Below, in pieces: positions 58,004-64,000 of a DNA stretch of 64,000 nt. The notes under the pieces were generated by a model. That model did no database searches. It saw only the letters and a list, made by a program, of their open reading frames with translations, and was not told the origin of the DNA. The position numbers and the translations under genes were made by a program. Positions within the stretch are counted from its first letter, which is position 1, and each line of letters begins with the position of its first letter. Source of the stretch: Streptomyces bacillaris. GTDB taxonomy: Bacteria; Actinomycetota; Actinomycetes; Streptomycetales; Streptomycetaceae. Location: NCBI RefSeq assembly GCF_003268675.1, contig NZ_CP029378.1:6758001-6822000 (forward strand), given 5' to 3'.

Positions 58004-59212
58004 GTGTCCCGCCGTCTCTTCACCTCGGAATCCGTCACCGAGGGTCACCCCGACAAGATCGCTGACCAGATCAGCGACACGATTCTCGACGCGCTCCTGC
58101 GCGACGACCCCGCCTCGCGCGTCGCCGTCGAGACCTTGATCACCACCGGTCTGGTGCATGTCGCGGGCGAGGTCACGACCAAGGCCTACGCCGACATCCC
58201 CAACCTCGTGCGCAACAAGGTGCTGGAGATCGGCTACGACTCCTCCAAAAAGGGCTTCGACGGTGCCTCCTGCGGCGTCTCCGTCTCCATCGGCGCCCAG
58301 TCGCCGGACATCGCCCAGGGTGTCGACACCGCGTACGAGAAGCGGGTCGAGGGCGACGAGGACGAGCTCGACAAGCAGGGCGCCGGCGACCAGGGCCTGA
58401 TGTTCGGATACGCCTGCGACGAGACCCCGGAGCTGATGCCGCTCCCGATCCACATCGCGCACCGCCTCTCGCGGCGCCTGTCCGAGGTGCGGAAGAACGG
58501 GACCATCCCCTACCTCCGCCCCGACGGCAAGACCCAGGTCACCATCGAGTACGACGGTGACAAGGCGGTCCGCCTGGACACCGTGGTCGTCTCCTCGCAG
58601 CACGCCAGCGACATCGACCTGGACTCGCTGCTCGCGCCCGACATCCGCGAGTTCGTCGTCGAGCACGTGCTCGCGCAGCTCGTCGAGGACGGCATCAAGC
58701 TGGACACCGAGGGCTACCGCCTCCTGGTGAACCCGACCGGCCGCTTCGAGATCGGCGGCCCGATGGGCGACGCCGGCCTCACCGGCCGCAAGATCATCAT
58801 CGACACGTACGGCGGCATGGCCCGCCACGGTGGCGGCGCCTTCTCCGGCAAGGACCCGTCCAAGGTCGACCGCTCGGCGGCGTACGCGATGCGCTGGGTG
58901 GCGAAGAACGTGGTGGCCGCCGGGCTCGCCACCCGCTGCGAGGTCCAGGTCGCGTACGCGATCGGCAAGGCCGAGCCCGTCGGTCTCTTCGTCGAGACCT
59001 TCGGCACCGCCGCCATCGACACGGAGAAGATCGAGAACGCGATCGGTGAGGTCTTCGACCTCCGCCCGGCCGCGATCATCCGCGACCTCGACCTGCTCCG
59101 CCCGATCTACGCCCAGACCGCCGCGTACGGGCACTTCGGCCGTGAGCTTCCCGACTTCACCTGGGAGCGCACCGACCGCGTGGACGCGCTGCGCGCGGCC
59201 GCCGGTCTGTAA
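58004..59212 (+). CDS. metK: S-adenosylmethionine synthetase
   Basis: A 402-residue enzyme making SAM from methionine and ATP. Motifs SESVTEGHPDKIADQISD (catalytic His15, Mg-binding Asp17), GAGDQGLMFGYA (the GAGDQG hexapeptide) and GGGAFSGKDPSKVDRS (the P-loop-like signature) are all intact. GTG at 58004 with AGGGAG upstream. In streptomycetes extra SAM raises secondary-metabolite output. A large terminator follows. Confidence 0.97.
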   Translation: MSRRLFTSESVTEGHPDKIADQISDTILDALLRDDPASRVAVETLITTGLVHVAGEVTTKAYADIPNLVRNKVLEIGYDSSKKGFDGASCGVSVSIGAQSPDIAQGVDTAYEKRVEGDEDELDKQGAGDQGLMFGYACDETPELMPLPIHIAHRLSRRLSEVRKNGTIPYLRPDGKTQVTIEYDGDKAVRLDTVVVSSQHASDIDLDSLLAPDIREFVVEHVLAQLVEDGIKLDTEGYRLLVNPTGRFEIGGPMGDAGLTGRKIIIDTYGGMARHGGGAFSGKDPSKVDRSAAYAMRWVAKNVVAAGLATRCEVQVAYAIGKAEPVGLFVETFGTAAIDTEKIENAIGEVFDLRPAAIIRDLDLLRPIYAQTAAYGHFGRELPDFTWERTDRVDALRAAAGL

Positions 59213-59241
59213 GGGCCGCACGGCGTCAGCAGCGAGCGACA

Positions 59242-59279
59242 GCGGGGCCCGGACACCGAACGCGGTGGCCGGGCCCCGC
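59242..59279 (+). terminator. Long compound hairpin after metK
   Basis: GCGGGGCCCGG (59242-59252) pairs with CCGGGCCCCGC (59269-59279), extended inside by CACCG/CGGTG across one mismatch, loop AACG. Confidence 0.88.
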
Positions 59280-59280
59280 C

Positions 59281-59316
59281 GCTCTGCCCGTCTGCCGCGC
59301 TCTGCCCGTCTGCCGC
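59281..59316 (+). repeat. Two exact tandem 18-bp copies before priA
   Basis: GCTCTGCCCGTCTGCCGC at 59281-59298 is repeated at 59299-59316. It lies between the metK terminator and the priA promoter. Confidence 0.9.
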
Positions 59317-59331
59317 GCGCTGTCCGTGGGG

Positions 59332-59360
59332 CCGACGCTGTCAGTGCCGTCTGGTAGGAA
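59332..59360 (+). promoter_or_regulatory. Candidate promoter for a leaderless priA mRNA
   Basis: CCGACG (59332-59337) and TAGGAA (59355-59360) are 17 bp apart; the -10 ends seven bases before the GTG. TAGGAA also contains the only SD-like AGGA, so the two readings compete. Confidence 0.4.
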
Positions 59361-59367
59361 TTTGGCT

Positions 59368-61533
59368 GTGAGCAGCGAGAACGAGCAGTCCGCCGACCCG
59401 GGCGCCGGGGCGGACGGGTCCGGTGCCGGGGCGCCGGAGCAGCTTGCGCTGATCCGGGAGACCGTCCGCCGGGCCAAGGTGCCGCGTGCCAAGCCCCGCA
59501 CCTGGCGGGGGGCCGCGCTGGCCGAGCGGCTGCCCGTCGCCCGCGTGCTGGTCAACAAGGGCGTCCTGCACCTGGACCAGTTCTTCGACTACGCGGTCCC
59601 GGCGGAGCTGGACGCCGAGGCGCAGCCCGGGGTGCGGGTGCGGGTGCGGTTCGGTGCCGGGCGGCGCAACGTCCAGGGCGGGCGGCGCGAGGGGGGCGGC
59701 CTGATCGACGGGTTCATCGTCGAGCGCCGCGCCGAGTCCGACTACCAGGGCGCGCTGGCCGCCCTCGCCTATGTGGTCTCCCCGGAGCCGGTCCTCGGGC
59801 CCGAGCTGCTCGCCCTCTCGCGGGCCGTGGCCGACCGGTACGCGGGCAGCCTCGCGGATGTCCTCCAGCTCGCCGTGCCGCCCCGCAACGGCCGCGCCGA
59901 GTCCAAGCCGTCCCCGGAGCCGCTGCCGCCGCCCCCGCCCCCGGAGCCGGGCACCTGGGAGCGGTACGGCCAGGGCCCCGCCTTCCTCCGTGCCCTGGCC
60001 GAGGGAGGTGCGCCCCGGGTGGTCTGGACCGCCCTGCCGGGCCCCCACTGGCCCGCCGAGATCGCCCGCGCCGTCGCCGCCACGCTCTCCTCGGGGCGCG
60101 GCGCGCTCGTCGTCGTCCCGGACGGGCGGGCCGCCGGACGGGTCGACGCCGCCCTGACCGAGGTGCTCGGCGCAGGCCGGCACGCTCTGCTCACCGCCGA
60201 CTCCGGCCCCGAGAAGCGCTACCGCCAGTGGCTCGCGGTGCGCCGGGGCTCGGTGCGGGCGGTCGTCGGCACCCGCGCCGCCATGTTCGCCCCCGTCCGG
60301 GACCTCGGCCTGGTCGCCGTCTGGGACGACGGGGACGCCAGCCACAGCGACACCAACGCCCCCTTCCCGCACGTCCGCGAGGTCCTTGAACTGCGCGCAG
60401 CCCAGGGCCGGTGCGCCTTCCTGCTCGGCGGGCTCAGCTGCACGGTCGAGGCCGCGCAGCTCGTGGAGAGCGGCTGGGCGCTGCCCCTCCTCGCGGACCG
60501 GGAGCAGCTGCGGCGGGCCGCGCCCCTGATCCGTACGGTCGGGGACGGCGAGCTGGCCCGGGACGGCGCCGCCCGCTCCGCCCGGCTGCCCAGCCTCGCC
60601 TGGCAGACCGTGCGCGACGGCCTGCGCACCGGCCCGGTCCTGGTCCAGGTGCCCCGCCGGGGGTACGCGCCCCGCCTCGCCTGCGAGCGCTGCCGCACCC
60701 CCGCCCGCTGCCGCCACTGCGCCGGGCCCCTGGAGGCCCCGGACCAGCAGGATCTGAACTGCGCATGGTGCGGGCAGGCCGAGCGGGCCTGGCAGTGCGC
60801 GGAGTGCGGCTCGAACCGGCTGCGCGCCCAGATCGTCGGCGCCCGCCGCACCGCCGAGGAGCTGGGCCGGGCCTTCCCCGCCGTGCCCGTCCGCACGTCG
60901 GGGCGTGACCACATCCTGGACGCGGTGCCCGCCGCCCCCGCCCTGGTCGTCTCCACACCCGGCGCCGAGCCCGTGGCCGAGGGCGGCTATGCGGCGGCGC
61001 TCCTCCTGGACGGCTGGGCCGTGCTCGGCAGGCCCGACCTGCGGGCGGGGGAGGAGGCGCTGCGCCGGTGGACGGCGGCGGGCGCGCTGGTGCGCGGGCA
61101 GGACGAGGGCGGCACGGTGGTGATCGTCGCCGAGCCGACGCTGCGCCCGGTGCAGGCCCTGGTCCGCTGGGACCCGGCCGGGTTCGCCCGCCGGGAGCTG
61201 GCGGACCGGGCCGAGCTGCGCTTCCCCCCGGTCTCCCGGATGGCCTCGGTGACCGGCCCCGCCGAGGCCCTGGCGTCCTTCCTCGACACTGCCGCCCTGC
61301 CGCCGGAGGCCGAGATCCTGGGCCCGGTCCCGGTCCCGTCCACCGAGCCAGGCCGCCCCCGCCGCCCCACGGACGCCCCGGTGGGCGAGAGCTGGGAGCG
61401 CGTCCTGATCCGGGTGGTCCCGGGGCGCGGGGCGGCGCTCGCGGGCGCCCTGAAGGCGGCCCAGGCGGCGCGTACGGCCAAGGGCGGGGGAGAGCAGGTA
61501 CGGATCAGGATCGATCCGCCGGACATCGGGTGA
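59368..61533 (+). CDS. priA: PriA-type primosome protein lacking helicase motifs
   Basis: A 721-residue replication-restart protein. The N-terminal DNA-binding domain (about 55-160, ARVLVNKGVLHLDQFFDYAVP) and the zinc-binding region are kept; the latter has CERCRTPARCRHC and CAWCGQAERAWQCAEC at about 441-488. The helicase core has lost its motifs: the Walker A region reads TALPGPHWPAEIARAV and the DEEH position reads WDDGDAS. This matches actinobacterial PriA, described as probably lacking helicase activity. It may act as a structural loader. GTG at 59368. Confidence 0.92.
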   Translation: MSSENEQSADPGAGADGSGAGAPEQLALIRETVRRAKVPRAKPRTWRGAALAERLPVARVLVNKGVLHLDQFFDYAVPAELDAEAQPGVRVRVRFGAGRRNVQGGRREGGGLIDGFIVERRAESDYQGALAALAYVVSPEPVLGPELLALSRAVADRYAGSLADVLQLAVPPRNGRAESKPSPEPLPPPPPPEPGTWERYGQGPAFLRALAEGGAPRVVWTALPGPHWPAEIARAVAATLSSGRGALVVVPDGRAAGRVDAALTEVLGAGRHALLTADSGPEKRYRQWLAVRRGSVRAVVGTRAAMFAPVRDLGLVAVWDDGDASHSDTNAPFPHVREVLELRAAQGRCAFLLGGLSCTVEAAQLVESGWALPLLADREQLRRAAPLIRTVGDGELARDGAARSARLPSLAWQTVRDGLRTGPVLVQVPRRGYAPRLACERCRTPARCRHCAGPLEAPDQQDLNCAWCGQAERAWQCAECGSNRLRAQIVGARRTAEELGRAFPAVPVRTSGRDHILDAVPAAPALVVSTPGAEPVAEGGYAAALLLDGWAVLGRPDLRAGEEALRRWTAAGALVRGQDEGGTVVIVAEPTLRPVQALVRWDPAGFARRELADRAELRFPPVSRMASVTGPAEALASFLDTAALPPEAEILGPVPVPSTEPGRPRRPTDAPVGESWERVLIRVVPGRGAALAGALKAAQAARTAKGGGEQVRIRIDPPDIG

Positions 61534-62287
61534 GCTGAGGGGCGGCCGGTCCTGCCGTGGGGCTCGCTCGGATGGGCCGGCGGTCCGGGTCCGGTCTGCG
61601 GCAGCGGCGGAGGAGAGCCCGGCCGGTCGCGCGGGGAGCGGGGAGAGGGCGGACAGCCGAGGAGGCCGGAGGGGGCTCGTGGGCCGGGAGGCAGCGCCCG
61701 GCGGGCGCTGAGAGGCTCGCCGGACATCGTCCGAGCGGCCGCGTCCGGCCGTGCCGGAAAAGGCGCAGGTCGAGCTGGGTCTCGCCGGGCGGCGGCTGAG
61801 AGCCCCGTCGGGCGGGCGCGTGAGTCGGGGCGCGCCGGGAGGGGTAGGCCCGGCGGTCACCGGTCAGGGAGCCGGGGAGTGACTGCCGTCGGCCGAAGGG
61901 CCTCGGCCGCTCCGGCCGGGAGCCGGAGCGGCCGGAGCGGCCGGAGCGGCCGCCGGGCAGGCGGCCCGGAGACCCGCCGGGCGGGGGACCGGGAAGCTCA
62001 CCCGCGTTGGCTGGGGCGGGCATGTCCCGGTCGGTCAGGAGTCCAGGGGACGACCGTCGTCGGCTGAAGGATTCCGGCCGATCCGGGCCGGGGGAGCCGG
62101 AAGCGGGGCGGTGGCCGAGCAGGCGTCGGGCAGGCGGCCCGAAGCCATGTCGGGCAGGGGCCGGGAGGCTCATCCGCCAGGCGGTGACGAGCGTCTCCGG
62201 GGGCGGCCAGGGGGGCGGCCATGGATGTGGGGCGGCGGGCCGGGGAGACCGCCGCTCCGGGGCGTACGTGTCAGGCAGGCCCTGCGG
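61534..62287. other. Gene-poor GC-rich region with an imperfect ~150-bp duplication
   Basis: I find no convincing gene here. Open frames exist only as GC-rich Arg/Pro/Gly-rich translations without ribosome-binding sites. A block at about 61,860-62,010 recurs, diverged, at about 62,031-62,183. Matching landmarks are GGTCAGG near the start, GTCGGC(C/T)GAAGG, GGCAGGCGGCCCG, and CCGGGA(A/G)GCTCA. Inside the first copy CGGAGCGGC is repeated three times (61924-61950). The region may be decayed coding DNA. Confidence 0.6.
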
Positions 62288-62833
62288 TCAGCCGTTGCGC
62301 GGGCCCGGGAAGGCCCCGGGGCGCAGCTCCTCGCGGATCGGCTGCTGGACCGCCGACGGCTGCGGCGGCATCGAGCGGGCCGCCGGCACCGTGGGTACGG
62401 GAGATCCCGCGCCGGGGCCCACGGCGACCGGGCGGGGGGCCGTCGTGGTGTCGCCCTTCGTCTCGGCGTTCCCCGACTGCGCGGAGGCCCGGCGCGTGCC
62501 GTAACGGCGGTGCACCGCCTGCTTGGTGACCCCCAGCGCCGAGCCCACCGCGTCCCAGGAGAAGCCGAGTGAGCGGTCGAAGTCCACCGCCGCGGTGACC
62601 AGGGTCTCGACGCTGTCCCGCAGCTCCTGGGCGAGGCGGACGGTGGGGGCCGGGGCCCTGCCGTAGACGACGAAGCCCGCGGAGGGGCCGGAGCGGCGCG
62701 GGCGGTAGACGTTGCCCAGCTGGGCGGTGAGTGTGCGCAGCGCGTCCACCTGCCGCCGCACCCGCTCGATGTCCCGCACCAGAAGATGCAGGCTGGCCCG
62801 CGCTTGGGCGTCGTGGGTTGCGTGGTCGGCCAT
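62288..62833 (-). CDS. Small helix-turn-helix hypothetical protein
   Basis: A 181-residue protein. The first 70 residues are helical (LHLLVRDIERVRRQVDALRTLTAQLGNVY). A helix-turn-helix follows at about 105-130 (FSWDAVGSALGVTKQAVHRRYG), similar to sigma-region-4-like or transposase-type HTHs. The last 50 residues are a Pro-rich, disordered tail. It may be a DNA-binding regulator. ATG at 62833 has GAGAGG upstream on the minus strand. It is divergent from fmt and has no partner gene. Family not recognised beyond the HTH. Confidence 0.8.
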   Translation of the reverse strand: MADHATHDAQARASLHLLVRDIERVRRQVDALRTLTAQLGNVYRPRRSGPSAGFVVYGRAPAPTVRLAQELRDSVETLVTAAVDFDRSLGFSWDAVGSALGVTKQAVHRRYGTRRASAQSGNAETKGDTTTAPRPVAVGPGAGSPVPTVPAARSMPPQPSAVQQPIREELRPGAFPGPRNG

Positions 62834-63298
62834 GAAGAAGCCTCTCGAACCGGCGTTGAAAGGGATCGGGCCGCATCGGGGCGACCCGCTTCGGTCAATC
62901 TCCTTTGACCAACGCCCGAGCCGGGTATGTGGTCACGCTATCGGGGCGTATGTGCATATGCACGGGGCGTGCGCGGCGCACGTGCGCCCCCTGATCGCCG
63001 GGCGGGCGGAAGCGACTGAGCCCCCTGGACACTGGTGCGCCCACAGGTCCCGAGCCTCCTGGACTACAGGTGTGCCCACGGGTCCCGAGCCCCCGGAACC
63101 ACTGGTGTGCCCACAGCGCCTGACCCCCTGGATCAGCGATGCACCTGCAGCGGCCGAGCCCCTGATCAGCAGCGCGCTCGCGGCCCTCCGTGCGCCCCCG
63201 AGGCCACCCCCTAGACTGGTGTGCTGCTCGTCACCGTACGTCCTGGCCCGCCCGAGAGGCGCAGGAGTCCGAGAAGCCCGAGAGGCAGTCAGCCACCC
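62834..63298 (+). other. Intergenic region with tandem repeats upstream of fmt (465 bp)
   Basis: It holds the divergent regulatory space between the HTH gene and fmt. An array of 34-35-bp repeats occupies 63018-63185 (separate entry). A lone -10-like TAGACT lies at 63212-63217, 82 bp before fmt, with no clear -35. I see no gene in it. Confidence 0.6.
63018..63185 (+). repeat. Tandem array of 34-35-bp repeats (four units and a partial fifth)
   Basis: Units start at 63018, 63052, 63087, 63122 and 63156. The best shared core is GAGCCCCCTGGA, a variable CTGGTG region, then TGCCCACAGG and TCCC or similar. Units 1-3 are about 75-80% alike by eye; 4 and 5 are more diverged. Direct adjacency without unique spacers rules out CRISPR. 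Confidence 0.8.
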
Positions 63299-64000
63299 AT
63301 GAAGCTCGTCTTCGCCGGCACCCCCGAGGTCGCCGTCCCCGCCCTGGACGCCCTGATCGCCTCCGACCGCCACGAGGTGGCCGCCGTCGTTACCCGGCCC
63401 GACGCCCCCGCCGGGCGCGGCCGCCGGCTGGTGGCCAGCCCGGTGGCCGAGCGGGCGGCCGAGGCCGGGATCGAGGTGCTCAAGCCGGTGAAGCCCCGGG
63501 ACGAGGAGTTCCTCGCCCGGCTGCGCGAGATCGCCCCGGACTGCTGCCCGGTCGTCGCCTACGGGGCCCTGCTGCCCAAGGTGGCCCTGGACGTGCCCGC
63601 CCGCGGCTGGGTCAACCTGCACTTCTCGCTGCTGCCCGCCTGGCGCGGCGCCGCGCCCGTACAGCACTCCCTGATGGCCGGGGACGAGGTGACCGGTGCC
63701 TCGACCTTTCTGATCGAGGAGGGGCTCGACTCCGGGCCGGTCTACGGGGTCCTCACCGAGGAGATCCGCCCCACCGACACCAGCGGCGACCTGCTCACCC
63801 GGCTCGCCTTCGCCGGGGCCGGGCTGCTCGCGGCCACCATGGACGGCATCGAGGACGGCACCCTGCACGCCGTGCCGCAGCCCCACGAGGGCGTCACCCT
63901 GGCCCCGAAGATCACCGTGGAGGACGCCCAGGTCGACTGGTCGGCCCCCGCCCTGCGCGTCGACCGCGTGGTGCGCGGCTGCACCCCCGCGCCCGGTGCC
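63299..64000 (+). CDS. fmt: Methionyl-tRNA formyltransferase, N-terminal 234 residues (cut by window edge)
   Basis: The visible part is the formyl-transfer domain: MKLVFAGTPEVAVPALDAL, catalytic Asn-His in NLHFSLLPAWRGAAPVQ, and the catalytic Asp in EGLDSGPVYG. The C-terminal OB-like tRNA-binding domain begins at about residue 205 and runs past the end. It formylates initiator Met-tRNA with 10-formyl-THF. ATG at 63299; the upstream region has AGAGGCAG as a weak ribosome-binding site. The upstream gene priA and later def/fmt/rsmB order are standard in streptomycetes. Confidence 0.95.
   Translation, partial: MKLVFAGTPEVAVPALDALIASDRHEVAAVVTRPDAPAGRGRRLVASPVAERAAEAGIEVLKPVKPRDEEFLARLREIAPDCCPVVAYGALLPKVALDVPARGWVNLHFSLLPAWRGAAPVQHSLMAGDEVTGASTFLIEEGLDSGPVYGVLTEEIRPTDTSGDLLTRLAFAGAGLLAATMDGIEDGTLHAVPQPHEGVTLAPKITVEDAQVDWSAPALRVDRVVRGCTPAPGA

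Noticed and set aside
61505..62173. A 222-codon minus-strand open frame after priA
   Set aside because: Pro/Arg/Gly-rich, no ribosome-binding site, and it overlaps the end of priA. Its internal duplication is noted as a finding, but there is no support for a gene.
63018..63185. A possible CRISPR array before fmt
   Set aside because: Repeats are directly adjacent and imperfect, with no unique spacers and no cas genes.
62712..63302. A 196-codon plus-strand open frame overlapping the HTH gene and the repeat array
   Set aside because: It has no ribosome-binding site or domain, runs antisense into the HTH gene, and its translation reflects the tandem repeats.
1..64000. tRNA, rRNA, insertion sequence, prophage or attachment site anywhere in the window
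   Set aside because: No cloverleaf-like sequences with conserved TTCRA arms, transposase motifs, integrase genes or target-site duplications were found on reading.

Overview
The window is a high-GC stretch of a Streptomyces-type chromosome. The evidence is third-position G/C bias in almost every gene, frequent GTG and TTG starts, GTGA/ATGA stop-start overlaps, and streptomycete marker proteins in a familiar order: BldD, the integration host factor sIHF, a RelA with a long Ala/Pro-rich N-terminus, unmodified-type EF-P, and a phosphatidylinositol mannoside (PIM) operon. I see no prophage, insertion sequence, CRISPR array, rRNA or tRNA gene. This is conserved core chromosome, not an accessory island, and I found no clearly new multi-gene system.

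Layout. 1-2903 (minus): the start of an unrecognised membrane protein and an EF-G-like GTPase. 3170-6643: PIM operon (PIP synthase, acyltransferase, PimA-type mannosyltransferase, small membrane protein). 6765-8285: pdxST (PLP synthesis). 8347-11902: YebC-family regulator and ruvCAB. 12069-16126: yajC-secD-secF-apt, then relA. 18994-21216 (minus): DUF349 protein and a membrane cyclophilin. 21385-25798: metallo-hydrolase, hisS, a VKOR protein and rarA. 25875-29804: an iron-box-preceded DUF2470 protein, rpsD and a STAND ATPase. 29986-40101: DUF948 and DUF6167-like membrane proteins, alaS, yqgF, mltG, then aroE, aroC, a fused aroK-aroB and aroQ. 40224-43802: a frameshifted P-loop kinase gene, a pepQ-like gene, efp and nusB. 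44066-44566 (minus): bldD. 44789-54819: the complete UMP pathway operon pyrR-pyrB-pyrC-x-carA-carB-pyrD-pyrF. 55064-61533: sIHF, gmk, rpoZ, coaBC, metK, priA. 62288-62833 (minus): a small helix-turn-helix protein. 63299-end: the start of fmt.

The genes form housekeeping modules: Holliday-junction processing (RuvABC), Sec accessory functions (YajC/SecDF), stringent response (RelA plus Apt, Gmk and RpoZ), translation (AlaS, HisS, S4, EF-P), the shikimate trunk (AroE, AroC, AroKB, AroQ), de novo pyrimidine synthesis, and the developmental regulator BldD with a textbook c-di-GMP-binding motif. Regulatory signals read directly from the DNA include a PyrR-type RNA hairpin over the pyrR ribosome-binding site, a perfect BldD box in the bldD promoter, a DmdR1/IdeR-type iron box between the DUF2470 gene and rpsD, and about fifteen strong hairpin terminators.

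The oddities are local: a roughly 130-residue repeat tail on RuvC, a 1-base frameshift in the Pro-rich kinase gene, the AroK-AroB fusion, codon-usage patches in carAB, a STAND regulator without its usual DNA-binding domain, a degenerate metal site in the PepQ-like protein, triplicated start-site sequence before pimA, and several short tandem or duplicated non-coding arrays.
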